The notes under the pieces: generated by a model
Databases searched by the model: none
What the model was told of the DNA's origin: nothing
What the model saw: only the letters and a program-made list of their open reading frames with translations
Position numbers and translations under genes: made by a program
Part shown: positions 1 through 9,164 of the stretch, piece after piece
Layout: each line of letters starts with the position of its first letter
Position numbering within the stretch: the first letter of the stretch is position 1
Origin: Saliniramus fredricksonii
GTDB lineage: Bacteria > Pseudomonadota > Alphaproteobacteria > Rhizobiales > Beijerinckiaceae
DNA: 64,000 nucleotides
Assembly: GCF_900094735.1 (NCBI RefSeq)
Contig: NZ_FMBM01000001.1
Coordinates: forward strand, 1 to 64,000
Direction: 5' to 3'

Positions 1-1146
1 GCAGTGCCCAGAGCAGCATCGGCACGGTTTCGGCGCAGGGCAGCACGGTCTGCGTCTTGATCCGGCGGCGGAATTCCTCGTTGAGCCGCTCGATCGCGTT
101 TGTCGTTCGTGCCGACTTCCACTGGGACGGATCGAGGCAGGTGAAGGCAAAGAGCCTATCCCCGGCTTCCTCGAGGCTGTCGGTGATCGCACGGCATTTC
201 AGGCGCCATTTGCGCAGGAACGCCTTGCGCCGGATTTCGATCTCGGCAGCGGTGTCGGCGTAGATCATGTCGCGGTAGTCCTCGGTCAGCTCGTCGTGCA
301 TGCGCTTCGGGGCATGGCCGAGAAGGTTGCGGTGCTTGTGCACCGTGCACCGCTGGATCGGCAGCTCTTCGCCCCAGAGCGCAATGAGGGCGGCTTCCAG
401 CCCGGGAGCGCCATCGACAATGACGAAGTCCGGTCGCTTCAGGCCACGCGCATCGAGATCGGCGAGGAACCCGCCCGAGGAACCCGCCTATGCCGCCTTG
501 CTTTCGCCGCCCGTGTTCTTGATGGCGAGCAACACCTTCTGCCCGTCGCGGCGCACGCCGATTGCCGCAGCACCGAGATGTTCGTGGCCTTGCGGTCCAG
601 ACGGGTCTTGATGACGGTGCCGTCCAGGATCAGACGGACGATGTCCTCATCGGCGAGGCTGCGTGCGCACCACGCGTCCCAGTCGACCTTCACCTTGCGC
701 CAGGCCCGGCTGACGACATCCTTGCCGACCGCCCCCTGAAACAGGCCGAACAGCGCGCGCTTGACCCGCCGCGTGTTCGTGCCGGCCAGATAGACCGAGG
801 CGATCAGGGCCTCGGCCTTCTTCGTCAGACGCTGATAACGCGGCAGCGCCCGTGATCGCCATTCCGTGATCTTGCCCTCTTCGTTCTCGATCCGCGCGCG
901 CGGCACGCTGACCGTTTCGGTTCCGAAGGTGCCGACGAGCTGGCGGTCGCGATGGCCGTGCCGATAGCCCTTCTTCAAGCCGCCGCCGCGGTCATAGCGG
1001 CAGCGCCCGATGACGGCCGCGAGCTCTTCCTCGAACAGCGCCTCGATCGTAGCGCGGATGTTCTGCCGAAGCCGATCCTCGATGGGATCGTAGCCGACGT
1101 CGCTGCACAGTAGCGCTGGCGTGGTCGTGTCTGTAGTCTGGTCCAT
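1..1146 (-). pseudogene. IS256-family (mutator-type) transposase, broken and cut by the window edge
   Basis: Reading from 1146 downward, the N-terminal half is a good mutator-type transposase, with RYDRGGGLKKGYRHGHRDR early and LILDGTVIKTRLDRKATN before the break. Near 570 the frame shifts. The next frame continues the family sequence (GVRRDGQKVLLAIKN) into an in-frame TAG near 493, followed by a tandem duplication of about 12 bp (roughly 464-492). It then resumes with VDGAPGLEAALIALWGEE and the C-terminal motif TTNAIERLNEEFRRR near 100, running off the window. At least two lesions disable it. It is divergent from the next IS256-type element and unlike it in sequence, so it is a separate insertion. 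Its outer inverted repeat could not be placed. Confidence 0.85.
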
Positions 1147-2273
1147 GGCGTGATCTCCCTGGCGGTTGCCGCCGGTTGGGTGGGTTGAATCACCCGGAGA
1201 TTACGCCGCCTTCAAATTTCCACCACCTTCGCGACACGACCAAACTCCTCGCGTTGATCCACAATCGAACACTCCTGAAACGGTGAGCGCGGAGCTATAC
1301 GCGAATCTGGGTGACGCAGTTTGAGGAGGTGGCGTATCGTGGCGGGTGCTGAAGCCTGCCAGAACTTCCAAAAGGAACGATACGCCTATGAAAGATGATA
1401 TCACGATTACCCCGCTGTACCAGCCCGGATCTGTTGCGGATCCTCTGACAGAAATTGCCCGTGACGGCGCCCGCAGGATGCTTGCGGCGGCACTTCGGGC
1501 CGAAGCCGATACCTTTGTGGAGCAATATGCCGAGGAGGCTTTGCCGGATGGCCGGCAACGGATCGTCCGGCATGGTTATGGGCCACAGCGCAGCATTCAG
1601 ACCGGCATCGGTCCGCTCGACGTGCGCCGCCCGAAAGTCCGCGACCGGGCCACCGATATGCCCGCGGAGAAGAAGGTCCGCTTCACCTCAAGCATCCTGC
1701 CGAAATGGGCCCGGCGGTCGAAAAGCCTCGATGCCCTGCTGCCGGTGCTCTATCTGCGCGGGATCTCCACCGGCGATTTCCAGGAAGCGCTGTCAGCGTT
1801 GCTCGGGGTAGATGCACCGAACCTGTCGCCTGGTGTCATCTCCCGTCTGACGGGCGATTGGCAGCAGGAATACGATCGCTGGCAGGGCCGTGATCTCTCG
1901 GCCCGGCGGTATGTCTATATCTGGGCCGACGGTGTCTATCTGCAGGCCCGCATGGAACCGCAGGCCGAGTGCATACTGGTCATTCTCGGCGCCACGCCGG
2001 AGGGGAAGAAGGAGCTCGTCGGCTTCCAGGTCGGCATGCGCGAGAGCGCGCAGAGCTGGCGCGAACTGTTGGTCGACATCAAGGCCCGCGGCCTCAAGGT
2101 GCCGCCCGAGATCGCCGTGGGCGATGGCGGCATGGGGTTCTGGAAGGCCCTCGACGAGGTCTTCCCGGGAACGCATCATCAGCGCTGTTGATGGATTGGA
2201 TGCCCCCTCCCAACGGCATCGCAATGTGCCAACGTGGTGATCTGCAGGTCATTCACGAGAGGAGGAAGCATCC

Positions 2274-3300
2274 ATGGACAACATTAGCATCATCGGCCTT
2301 GACCTCGCAAAGCGGGTCTTCCAGGCGCACGGCGCGCGAGCGGACGGTAGCGTCGGCTTCCGCAAGAAGCTGGGTCGCTCGCAGGTTCTCGGCTTCTTTG
2401 CCAAGCAGCCGCGCTGCATCGTTGCTATGGAAGCGTGTGCGACGGCCCACGAGTGGGGCCGCGCGATCGCGAGCTCGGTCACGAGGTCCGCCTGATCCGC
2501 CGATCTAACGTCAAGCCGTTTCGTCAAGCGGCAGAAGAACGAACGCGGCCGACGCAGAGGCGATAGCCGAGGCGGCGGGTCGCCCGACCATGCGCTTCGT
2601 CGCGGTCAAATCCGAGGCGCAGCAGGCGAAGGCGATGGCTTTCCGGACGCGGGACCTCCTCGTCAAGCAGCGCACGCAGCTCATCAACGCACTGCGGGGC
2701 CACCTCGCCGAGCACGGCCTCAATAGCGCCGCAGGGGCCGGCTCATGTCAAGGTGCTGGCGGACGCGCTGGAGGCAGCCGGCTCGCGTCTCGAGACGCTC
2801 GTGATCGAGCTGGGGCGCCTCTATCTCGAGCAGATCGAACTGCTCTCCGGCAGGATCGCGGATCTCGACAAGGTGCTGAAGCGCGAAGCGGCGCGGGAAG
2901 AAGACACCGCACGACTGATGACCATGCCTGGCGTGGGCCCGCTGACTGCGATGGCGGTCCAGACCTTCGCCCGCCGATGGAGACGTTCAGGCGTGGACGC
3001 GACTTCGCAGCCTGGACGGGGCTCGTCCCTGTCCAGCGATCGACCGGTGGGAAGCAGATCCTCGGACGAACGTCCAAGATGGGGCAGCGCGACATACGGC
3101 GTCTCCTGATCATCGGCGCGATGTCGGTGGTCCGCTGGGCCGTCAGGAAGGGCGCGCCGGAAGGCAGTTGGCTCGCACGCATGCTGGCCCGCAAGCCACG
3201 CATGGTCGTCGCCATCGCGCTGGCCAATAAGATGGCGCGCGGGATCTGGGCGATGTCGACGCGGGGAGAGAACTTCAGGGGTCCGGTCGCCGCGGTCTGA
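2274..3300 (+). pseudogene. IS110-family DEDD transposase, multiply frameshifted
   Basis: Translation starts MDNISIIGLDLAKRVFQ with the first catalytic Asp in GLDLAK. It continues as CIVAMEACATAHEWGR, then breaks near 2467, 2550, 2740 and 2970. Between breaks the expected family blocks appear in other frames: AADAEAIAEAAGRPTMRF, LLVKQRTQLINALRGHLAEH, LMTMPGVGPLTAMA and GKQILGRTSKMGQRDIRRLL. The intact order and several frameshifts mean a decayed transposase that cannot work on its own. The intact-until-recently copy 2 shows what the full-length protein (340 aa) looks like. Confidence 0.9.
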
Positions 3301-3339
3301 TGACGACATCAGCCGAGGCAGCCGGGCCGTTGGGCGTGT

Positions 3340-3515
3340 GAGGAAGTCGACAGCAAGGTAAGGGCAAACGATCGGTCAGATCGGGATCGAGAAAAGCATT
3401 TGAACCCAAAGAGCCTCGAGCTCGCGCTGTTGATGTGCACTCGATCCGCGTATCTCCATACTGGCCCGCGGTCCGTTCAGAGCCGCATCTCAAGGCCTGA
3501 TACATGACCGCACCC
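3340..3515 (+). ncRNA. predicted bridge RNA (seekRNA) of IS110 copy 1
   Basis: In IS1111-type elements the guide RNA is encoded in the 3' noncoding end. Here 8-bp stem arms at 3384-3391 and 3440-3447 (GGATCGAG/CTCGATCC) enclose an internal loop. One side (3401-3409, TGAACCCAA) is the reverse complement of the target TTGGGTTCA. The other (3424-3432, GCGCTGTTG) equals the target's left side at 2182-2190. An inner hairpin (3411-3423) separates the two guides. Farther on, 3500-3507 (ATACATGA) matches the element's own joined ends (ATACATG + A), as a donor loop should. Transcript limits are guesses. Confidence 0.75.
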
Positions 3516-4230
3516 GATCACGCGCTTGAGCCGAGCAGAAACCTCTTGCACGAACGGGGGCATCCATACATGGGTTCACAAGACGGCTAACGTCCTGAAC
3601 AAGTTCCCGAAATCCATGCAGCCGGCGGTGAAGGCCGATCTGCGCGAGATCTGGCAGGCCGAAACCCGCGCCGCGGCGGAAACCGCCATCGACACCTTCG
3701 CCGAGAAATACGGCGCCAAATACGAGAAGGCCGTGACCTGTCTCACCAAAGACCGCGAAGCCTTGCTGGCATTCTACGGTTTCCCCGCCGATCACTGGGA
3801 TCACCTGCGCACCGGCAATCCGATCGAGAGCGTGTTCGCCACCGTCAGGCATCGAACCGTGCGGACCAAGGGAGCATTGTCGCAGAAGACCGCGAAGCTC
3901 ATGGTCTTCAAGCTCGTTCAGGCCGCCGCAAAGACATGGCGCCGCCTGAAGGGCGCGAAGCAGTTGCCAATGGTCATCGAAGGTGTCAGATTCACCAACG
4001 GTGTCGCCGTAAACGGTACCGAAAACCGCGCCGCCTGATCAGGCCGTATCACCCAAAATCCCGCATAGCTCTGGAAGACATGCAGGGGCGCGGTTGAGTG
4101 CGTGGAGAAATTGTTGACCGATGTTCAGCGCGAGAAGACATGCCGGGCCTCTATTGTGGACAGCCGGACCATGCGTGCCGCGCCCTGTCGAAGGCGCGGC
4201 AAGGGAATACGCGGGATGAAGTGAGTATCG

Positions 4231-4650
4231 TCAGGCAGCTACGGCGCCAGGCTCGCTGCCATGCGCAAAATCGAAGCCTTCATCCGTCCATCCGGTAACG
4301 CCACCGATCATTTCCTTGACCGGACGACCGAGTTGCGCCAGACGCACCGCTGCCTTGTTCGCGCCGTTGCAATGCGGCCCGGCACAATAGACGACGAAGA
4401 GAGTTTCGGGTGGCCAGATCGACAAACGCTCTTCCGTGATCTCTGCATGCGGCAGCGATACCGACCCCGGGACATGAGCCGTTTCGTAAGCGTTCCGGCC
4501 ACGTACATCAAGCACGACGAAATCCGTCGCGCCGCGCGACAGCGCATCATGCACGTCCCAGCAATCCGTCTCCAGCGACAGGCGCTTCGAAAAATGAGCC
4601 TCGGCATCATGAGACGATGCGGCTGGAATCCGGGTAACATTGTTTGACAT
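4231..4650 (-). CDS. single-domain rhodanese-like protein
   Basis: This is a 139-residue single rhodanese domain with the active-site cysteine in VVYCAGPHCNGANKAA, preceded by the typical DVRGRNAYETAHVPGS element. Such proteins move sulfane sulfur or act in redox signalling; the substrate is unknown. The start at 4650 is preceded by a strong AGGAGGTG site 5 nt away; an upstream in-frame start at 4698 is less likely. It is divergent from an ftrA-type regulator, a pairing common in Rhizobiales, so it may be the regulator's target. It lies in the accessory region but shows no sign of damage. Confidence 0.85.
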   Translation of the reverse strand: MSNNVTRIPAASSHDAEAHFSKRLSLETDCWDVHDALSRGATDFVVLDVRGRNAYETAHVPGSVSLPHAEITEERLSIWPPETLFVVYCAGPHCNGANKAAVRLAQLGRPVKEMIGGVTGWTDEGFDFAHGSEPGAVAA

Positions 4651-4714
4651 GTGACACCTCCTGTTCTGGAGCCACAGTGTCGCCGAGCCTTTAGGCAATA
4701 AAAAGTGGCGATAT

Positions 4715-4730
4715 CGTCAATATACGTCAA
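4715..4730. promoter_or_regulatory. candidate AraC-type operator between rhodanese and ftrA
   Basis: The hexamer CGTCAA occurs at 4715-4720 and again at 4725-4730, a direct repeat spaced one helical turn (10 bp) apart, in the AT-rich divergent spacer. AraC-family proteins typically bind such repeats. It is a plausible FtrA site, but two hexamers could also arise by chance. Confidence 0.35.
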
Positions 4731-4811
4731 GATGCTGCCACGCAGGAAACGAGGGATACGGGTCATGAATTTCCACGACAGGCCTGGGATTACGGGGGCG
4801 AACGCAGATAC

Positions 4812-5864
4812 GTGCACGCACCTGTCCGACGCGGCGGAAAGCAGGGGCCATCCTGCCGCCGGGGGGCGGCGCCGTCCGTCTGCATTCTTGCTTATGACGG
4901 CCTGTGCACCTTCGAATTCGGCATCGCCGTCGAGGTCTTCGGCCTGCCGCGTCCCGAATTCGACAAATGGTACCGTTTCGCCGTCGTCGCCGGCGAACCG
5001 GGGCCTTTACAGGCAATGGGTGGCATCAGGGTCGATGCGCCCTACGACCCCGACAAAATCAAGACAGCAGACCTGATCGTCATTCCCGGCTGGCGAAGCG
5101 CTGATGCACCCGTGCCGCATGCCCTGTGCAGCGCCTTGCGGCATGCGCATTCCGCCGGCGCCCGGATCGCCACCATCTGCTCCGGTGTGTTTGTCGCCGC
5201 TGCCTGCGGGTTGCTCGACAACCGCTGCGTCACAACCCATTGGCGTTATTTGGATACATTGAGAACACTCTACCCGGGCATCAACGTTGATGGTGACGTG
5301 CTGTATATCGACGAAGGTGACGTTCTCACGTCGGCGGGTTCGGCGGCGGGGCTTGACCTGTGCCTGCACATCGTCCGCCGGGATTTCGGCGTCGAAGCCG
5401 CAAACAGTGTCGCTCGTCGTCTCGTTCTGCCGGCGCATCGGGAGGGTGGGCAGAAGCAATTCGTCCCCCGCCCCGTAGCACGCAATCGCGGCCACCGCCT
5501 CAACGCGGTGCTCGATCGTATTCGCACCCAGCTCGACGAAGCGTGGCCGGTTGCGCGGATGGCCGACGAGGCAGGCATGAGCACGCGCACATTAATGCGA
5601 CGGATGAGGGAAGCAACCGGCCGGACGCCGCAGAACTGGCTCGCCGCAGAGCGCGTCGCCCACGCTGTCTCCCTGCTGGAAGGCGGAAATGCCGATCTGC
5701 AGGATGTCGCTGGCGCATGTGGCTTCAACAGCGTCGAAAGCCTGCGACACCATTTCCGCATCATCAAGGGGCGTCCGCCCACATGGTACAGAGCGCATTT
5801 CTCGTGCATGGAGAACAGGGGACCCTTCGAAACAAACCCGGTGTCGCGCGCCACTAGGCGTTGA
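4812..5864 (+). CDS. ftrA: GlxA/FtrA-family AraC-type transcriptional regulator
   Basis: The first roughly 200 residues form a DJ-1/PfpI-like domain (SVCILAYDGLCTFEFG; ATICSGVFVAAACGLL with the nucleophile-elbow-like Cys). The C-terminal 100 residues carry two AraC helix-turn-helix units (MADEAGMSTRTLMRRMREA and the DVAGACGFNSVESLRHHF block). This is the FtrA/GlxA architecture, and the length (350 aa) fits. The start used is a GTG; the true start may lie a few codons further in. It is divergent from the rhodanese gene and convergent with the last gene of the biosynthetic operon (22-nt gap), so it need not control that operon. Confidence 0.85.
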   Translation: MHAPVRRGGKQGPSCRRGAAPSVCILAYDGLCTFEFGIAVEVFGLPRPEFDKWYRFAVVAGEPGPLQAMGGIRVDAPYDPDKIKTADLIVIPGWRSADAPVPHALCSALRHAHSAGARIATICSGVFVAAACGLLDNRCVTTHWRYLDTLRTLYPGINVDGDVLYIDEGDVLTSAGSAAGLDLCLHIVRRDFGVEAANSVARRLVLPAHREGGQKQFVPRPVARNRGHRLNAVLDRIRTQLDEAWPVARMADEAGMSTRTLMRRMREATGRTPQNWLAAERVAHAVSLLEGGNADLQDVAGACGFNSVESLRHHFRIIKGRPPTWYRAHFSCMENRGPFETNPVSRATRR

Positions 5865-5886
5865 AAGCCACGCGGCGTTTCCTTCG

Positions 5887-6801
5887 TTAACCCGGATCGT
5901 GACGCCCGAGATGCCGGGCGATCACGTCGACGGCGCGCCGGGCTGCGGGAACAGCCCCAAAATAGAGACAGAAGTCGTGTGGCAATCCCTTGTGCAAGAG
6001 CACGCTCTGCAAGATGTCGGCTGACTCACAACACGAAACCAGAGCGCGGCCCTCGTCATGAAGGATGTCGCACTCAGCTAGATGGATTGTACATGGCGGC
6101 AGGTTGCGGAGGCTGGCCGGGGCCAGTTTGCATGGAGAGCCACCTAGCGGAACAAATAGCGGCTCGATGAATCCGCCGAACCAGTTCATCGTGTCCTTGT
6201 CGAGGAAATGACCGGATGCGAATTGCTCGGGATAGGTCCTGCCCGCGTCTGCGACGGGGTAAATCAGGTGCATGGCGTCGAAACGACCACGCAACGGCCC
6301 GTGTGCCAGAATCATGGCGAGAAGCGCACCGACGCTGTCCCCGGCAATCATCATTGCACCATGTGACCCGGCCCACCCCAACTCCCGCAGAGCTACTTCG
6401 GCGGATGATGTCACGGAGGCCAGTATATCGTTCGCTGAATGCTCCGGCGCCTTGGGATAATCGAGGGCGAGGATCTCCATTCGCGACACGAGGGCCAGAT
6501 CGGCGAGGAACGGGAGAAAAGTGCTGCTATCATAATAGACAAGCCCGCCCCCATGAATGTAGAGCAGACGCCCCCGGCTCTCACCGGGCGGAAGAATCCG
6601 GTGACCGCGAAATGTAGCGTTTATCTGCTCTACCCGAATACCCGCTGGAACGGGCGCGGCATTACGGGCGACCCATGCAGCGGCAGCGCGGCGTCCATAA
6701 TCAGGGAGTTCTCGCGGGTTGCGACCAGCGAAGAGCCTGCGCATTGCCGCCAGCCGGGCAAAGCCCTTGTCGAGACCACCCGCGACCCGCACTTCACTCA
6801 T
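5887..6801 (-). CDS. alpha/beta hydrolase of the HSL family (last gene of hydrazine-type operon)
   Basis: A 304-residue hormone-sensitive-lipase-type hydrolase. The oxyanion motif is YIHGGGLVYY, the nucleophile elbow GDSVGA, the acidic residue region AECDILHDEG and the terminal His in GLPHDF. The start at 6801 follows GGAGG by 6 nt and overlaps the stop of the gene before it; a neighbouring ATG at 6804 is equally readable. It could release or trim an ester or amide intermediate of the pathway; the substrate cannot be told from sequence. It is one of three hydrolase modules in the operon. Confidence 0.85.
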   Translation of the reverse strand: MSEVRVAGGLDKGFARLAAMRRLFAGRNPRELPDYGRRAAAAWVARNAAPVPAGIRVEQINATFRGHRILPPGESRGRLLYIHGGGLVYYDSSTFLPFLADLALVSRMEILALDYPKAPEHSANDILASVTSSAEVALRELGWAGSHGAMMIAGDSVGALLAMILAHGPLRGRFDAMHLIYPVADAGRTYPEQFASGHFLDKDTMNWFGGFIEPLFVPLGGSPCKLAPASLRNLPPCTIHLAECDILHDEGRALVSCCESADILQSVLLHKGLPHDFCLYFGAVPAARRAVDVIARHLGRHDPG

Positions 6802-7705
6802 CATCCACCTCCCCGCCGACCCGAAGAAGGCAAAAGCTGTGTGGCCGACACTCTCCGTCAACGTCCGGCTTGAGCGGCCCAAGCGCGGTTTCGATGGATT
6901 GACCTGTATCGAGCGGCATTGCCACAGCCATCTCGATCGCCGCCACGGTTTCCCAGAAATACGTTCCCGGGTCAGCACCGTGCCTTTGGCGATAGGCCCG
7001 AAGTATCTGCTCCGCGCGCGACCCTCTTGGCCGCGGGCGCAGCGCCGCAAGGTAAACCGGGGTGATTTCAATAGAAAGCCCGGCGAGAGCAAGATCATCT
7101 TCGAGAGATGGCGCATCCGCGTCATCGGTAAGCACGAGGGCCATGGCGCCCGCGCATGCACCGGCCAATGCCTTGGCAAATTCGATCGTCTCGGCATAAC
7201 GCCCTGCGAAAACAATCGCCGGCTTGCCCGAGCATCCGGGCATCGCGTCGACCGCCCGCAACGCTCCGATGACACTATCACCATGCGCCGACCCATCCGA
7301 AGCATATCGGACGGGCACCAGTCCGCGCTCGGCCATCGTCCGTGCCAACCAGCGCGCATAGTCATCATCGTTGTCACAGATGCGGTATGTGCAGCGATAC
7401 CGCGTCAATGCAGACATCGTCGCGGCAGGAAGCAACATGGGGATACCGGCCGCTTCGTAAACGGGTGCCGCCGCCGCAGCTGCAGCCGATGCGAAATGCC
7501 CGACGACGCAGTCCGTCCCTGATGCGACAATAACGTCCGCAATGGCACGGCCAGCGACGGGGTCCGCACCATCATCGTACAAGACAATTTTTACGCCGGT
7601 ATTGGAAAGGAGGTCGCCGACAATGTCCACTGCGGCGATGAATGTCAATGTATGCACGCTCCGACCGGGATCAAGGCAGGCGACGCAGGCAATCGTCCGC
7701 GTCAT
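6794..7705 (-). CDS. LivJ-like periplasmic-binding-protein fold without signal peptide
   Basis: A 303-residue protein resembling the type 1 periplasmic binding fold of branched-chain amino acid receptors (YDDGADPVAGRAIADVIVAS, VVGHFASAAAAAAAPVYEAAG, IPMLLPAATMSALTRY). Its N-terminus is MTRTIACVACLDPGRS, with no signal peptide or lipobox, and no ABC permease or ATPase lies nearby. It is therefore likely cytoplasmic, like AmiC-type ligand sensors. It may bind a pathway intermediate or product. It starts on the ATGA overlap with the oxidase gene before it, so it is translated as part of the operon. Confidence 0.75.
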   Translation of the reverse strand: MTRTIACVACLDPGRSVHTLTFIAAVDIVGDLLSNTGVKIVLYDDGADPVAGRAIADVIVASGTDCVVGHFASAAAAAAAPVYEAAGIPMLLPAATMSALTRYRCTYRICDNDDDYARWLARTMAERGLVPVRYASDGSAHGDSVIGALRAVDAMPGCSGKPAIVFAGRYAETIEFAKALAGACAGAMALVLTDDADAPSLEDDLALAGLSIEITPVYLAALRPRPRGSRAEQILRAYRQRHGADPGTYFWETVAAIEMAVAMPLDTGQSIETALGPLKPDVDGECRPHSFCLLRVGGEVDDE

Positions 7706-8754
7706 CCGACACCCCCCGAAAGGCTTGCGGCGAAGCGGCGGGCCATGGCCGGGATGTACTTTGCTCCCCGCCCGGAAAAGCCAGTAAACAATCCTGCTCC
7801 GCCCTCTTCAGGAGGCAATCGGATGAGCGGCAGGAAATCGGACGTATAGGCGTCGTATCCGGGATGCGAAGCGATCGCGCTATTGGACCGCGTCCGAAGA
7901 ATACGTCGGGAAAGAGCAAGATTTTGAGCATCTGCTGCCGCGTTGTCTACCTTGAGCTCCTCCGGAACAGTCGCATCCTTCTGAATGGCTCCACCGACGA
8001 AATAACTGCGCCTGCAGCCAGGGCGGATATACCCCTTCGATACCTCGTCGATGAGGCAGATTTCCGGCGCGCCCGCAATATCGTCGATGAAGGACGTCAA
8101 ATTGATGGAACGCGCGAAGAGTCCCTCCGGCTGTTGCAGCCGCAGCGTGTCAGCCCCCGATGCGAGGATCACCCGGCGTGCAGTGATGCGCCCGGCACCG
8201 GTCGTCAGCACAACGTGATCACAAGCGGGATACAGGTCGACGACTGTACAACCTTCGACAAGCGATGCCCCGAGCCGGACCGCCTCATCAGCGAAGAACC
8301 GAGCGCCGGCACGCGGATCTACATAACCGGCAAGCGGCTCCCACAAGACGCTGCGGGCAGATCGCCGAAAATGATCGCCCAGCAGGCCACAGAGGCCGGA
8401 TATCGTCGGGCCGTCAATGGTCTCGGCGGGGTAGGCCGCCCGACTTTCCATCCGGGCAAACTCTTCGATCCTAGAACGGTTGGACGGAGCGGGCGCATAG
8501 ATCATTCCCGGCCTGCGGAATATGCCCGGGCGTGAGACTTCGACGTCAGCCCATAGGCCGATGCCATCGCGATTCAGCGCGACGAGGCGTGGCTCGTCAT
8601 CGTAGAGGCGCACCATTCCGCGCGAATGCGCCGTGGCCCCGCCGCCGCCGATTGTCGTGCTTTCGAGGATGAGTGGCCTATGACCACGTTCTGCCAATGA
8701 CCAGCCCAGAGAAGAGCCGGCCAGCCCGCCGCCTATGATGACGATGTCTTCCAT
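7702..8754 (-). CDS. FAD-dependent oxidase of the glycine/D-amino-acid oxidase family
   Basis: A 350-residue DAO-fold flavoprotein with an N-terminal dinucleotide motif (IVIIGGGLAGSSLGWSLAERG), a middle Rossmann return (RRVILASGADTL) and the C-terminal GLFTGFSGRGAKYIP segment. In known hydrazine pathways an enzyme of this class oxidatively cleaves the hydrazine-linked dipeptide analogue, releasing a hydrazino acid and an amino-acid semialdehyde. I infer the same role here. The start at 8754 is chosen because the FAD motif begins at residue 3; it lies 22 nt after the cupin gene. Confidence 0.8.
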   Translation of the reverse strand: MEDIVIIGGGLAGSSLGWSLAERGHRPLILESTTIGGGGATAHSRGMVRLYDDEPRLVALNRDGIGLWADVEVSRPGIFRRPGMIYAPAPSNRSRIEEFARMESRAAYPAETIDGPTISGLCGLLGDHFRRSARSVLWEPLAGYVDPRAGARFFADEAVRLGASLVEGCTVVDLYPACDHVVLTTGAGRITARRVILASGADTLRLQQPEGLFARSINLTSFIDDIAGAPEICLIDEVSKGYIRPGCRRSYFVGGAIQKDATVPEELKVDNAAADAQNLALSRRILRTRSNSAIASHPGYDAYTSDFLPLIRLPPEEGGAGLFTGFSGRGAKYIPAMARRFAASLSGGVG

Positions 8755-8776
8755 CGACGCCCCGCCCCCCCGACAT

Positions 8777-9160
8777 TCAACCTGCCGCAGTTTGCTCTTC
8801 CTGTCTCCGGTAGGCGTCAACATCCACGTGACTCCACCAGATCGTGTATAAATGGAAAGCATTCGGGCCGTCATTACGCACAAAATGGCTGAGACCTCGC
8901 GGAATCATGACGATATCGCCCTGAGCCACTGGATGGTCGATGCCGTCGATGACGACCACGGCGTCCCCCTGCACGGCAATGAACATCTCGTCTTCATCGT
9001 CGGGAATATTGACATGATTGAGCGTCGAAGTCCCCGGCCGGACGATACAGTATCCGCCCCCAAATGGTGGGACGATACCTTCCCAGGGAAACGTCCGGAT
9101 TCCATCGAGGCCGTATTCATACTTCAGCTTCGATGTCTCAAATTTTTTCACGTATTCCAT
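8777..9160 (-). CDS. stand-alone cupin, candidate N-N bond-forming catalyst
   Basis: A 127-residue single cupin. The first motif has His49 and an acidic cluster ending Glu58 (NHVNIPDDEDEMFIAVQG), and the second has His92 (GDIVMIPRGLSHF). This leaves a His/Glu/His metal site with one canonical first-motif His missing. In hydrazine synthetases a zinc cupin fused to a MetRS-like domain rearranges an amino-acyl ester of an N-hydroxyamine into the N-N product. Here the cupin is a separate gene, 4 nt after the carrier protein, with the MetRS-like gene 2.9 kb upstream in the same operon. Confidence 0.82.
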   Translation of the reverse strand: MEYVKKFETSKLKYEYGLDGIRTFPWEGIVPPFGGGYCIVRPGTSTLNHVNIPDDEDEMFIAVQGDAVVVIDGIDHPVAQGDIVMIPRGLSHFVRNDGPNAFHLYTIWWSHVDVDAYRRQEEQTAAG

Positions 9161-9164
9161 GACG

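Larger units (their letters stand above)
2191..3572 (+). mobile_element. IS110-family element (IS1111-like), copy 1
   Basis: The boundaries are fixed by the interrupted IS256 frame. A perfect 10-bp subterminal inverted repeat (GGATGCCCCC at 2198-2207, GGGGGCATCC at 3556-3565) sits just inside the ends, as in the IS1111 subgroup. The 5' noncoding end is short (83 nt) and the 3' one long (about 270 nt). No target duplication is present, as expected for a DEDD recombinase. The TG at the left junction (2189-2190) is repeated at the right end (3571-3572), consistent with a shared core dinucleotide. Both ends closely resemble copy 2 at 21887-24637. Confidence 0.92.
1388..4038 (+). pseudogene. IS256-family transposase, interrupted by IS110
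   Basis: The gene has two exact halves, 1388-2190 and 3573-4038. Joined, they give 1269 nt, an uninterrupted 422-codon transposase; the junction codon TGT-TGG-GTT restores the reading THHQRCWVHKTANVLN. The first half carries the DDE-transposase features (YIWADGVYLQARM, AVGDGGMGFWKAL) and the second the C-terminal signature (RTGNPIESVFATVRHRT). Nothing else damages the frame, so the element was intact when the IS110-type copy arrived. The start at 1388 gives MKDDITITPLYQ; an upstream in-frame start at 1346 is possible but less family-like. Confidence 0.9.
1292..4071 (+). mobile_element. IS256-family element split by an IS110-type insertion
   Basis: Imperfect terminal inverted repeats lie at 1292-1317 and 4046-4071 (20 of 26 positions match, starting GAGCTAT). 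They enclose one transposase gene. An IS110-type element occupies 2191-3572 inside it. No 8-bp target duplication is visible outside the repeats (TGAGCGCG on the left, TGGAAGAC on the right), so the flanks were probably rearranged after insertion. Confidence 0.85.

Noticed and set aside
1284-4079. Target-site duplication around the first IS256-type element
   Set aside because: The 8 bases outside each inverted repeat (TGAGCGCG and TGGAAGAC) differ.
6794-7705. Substrate-binding protein of an ABC importer
   Set aside because: There is no signal peptide, lipobox, permease or ATPase nearby.
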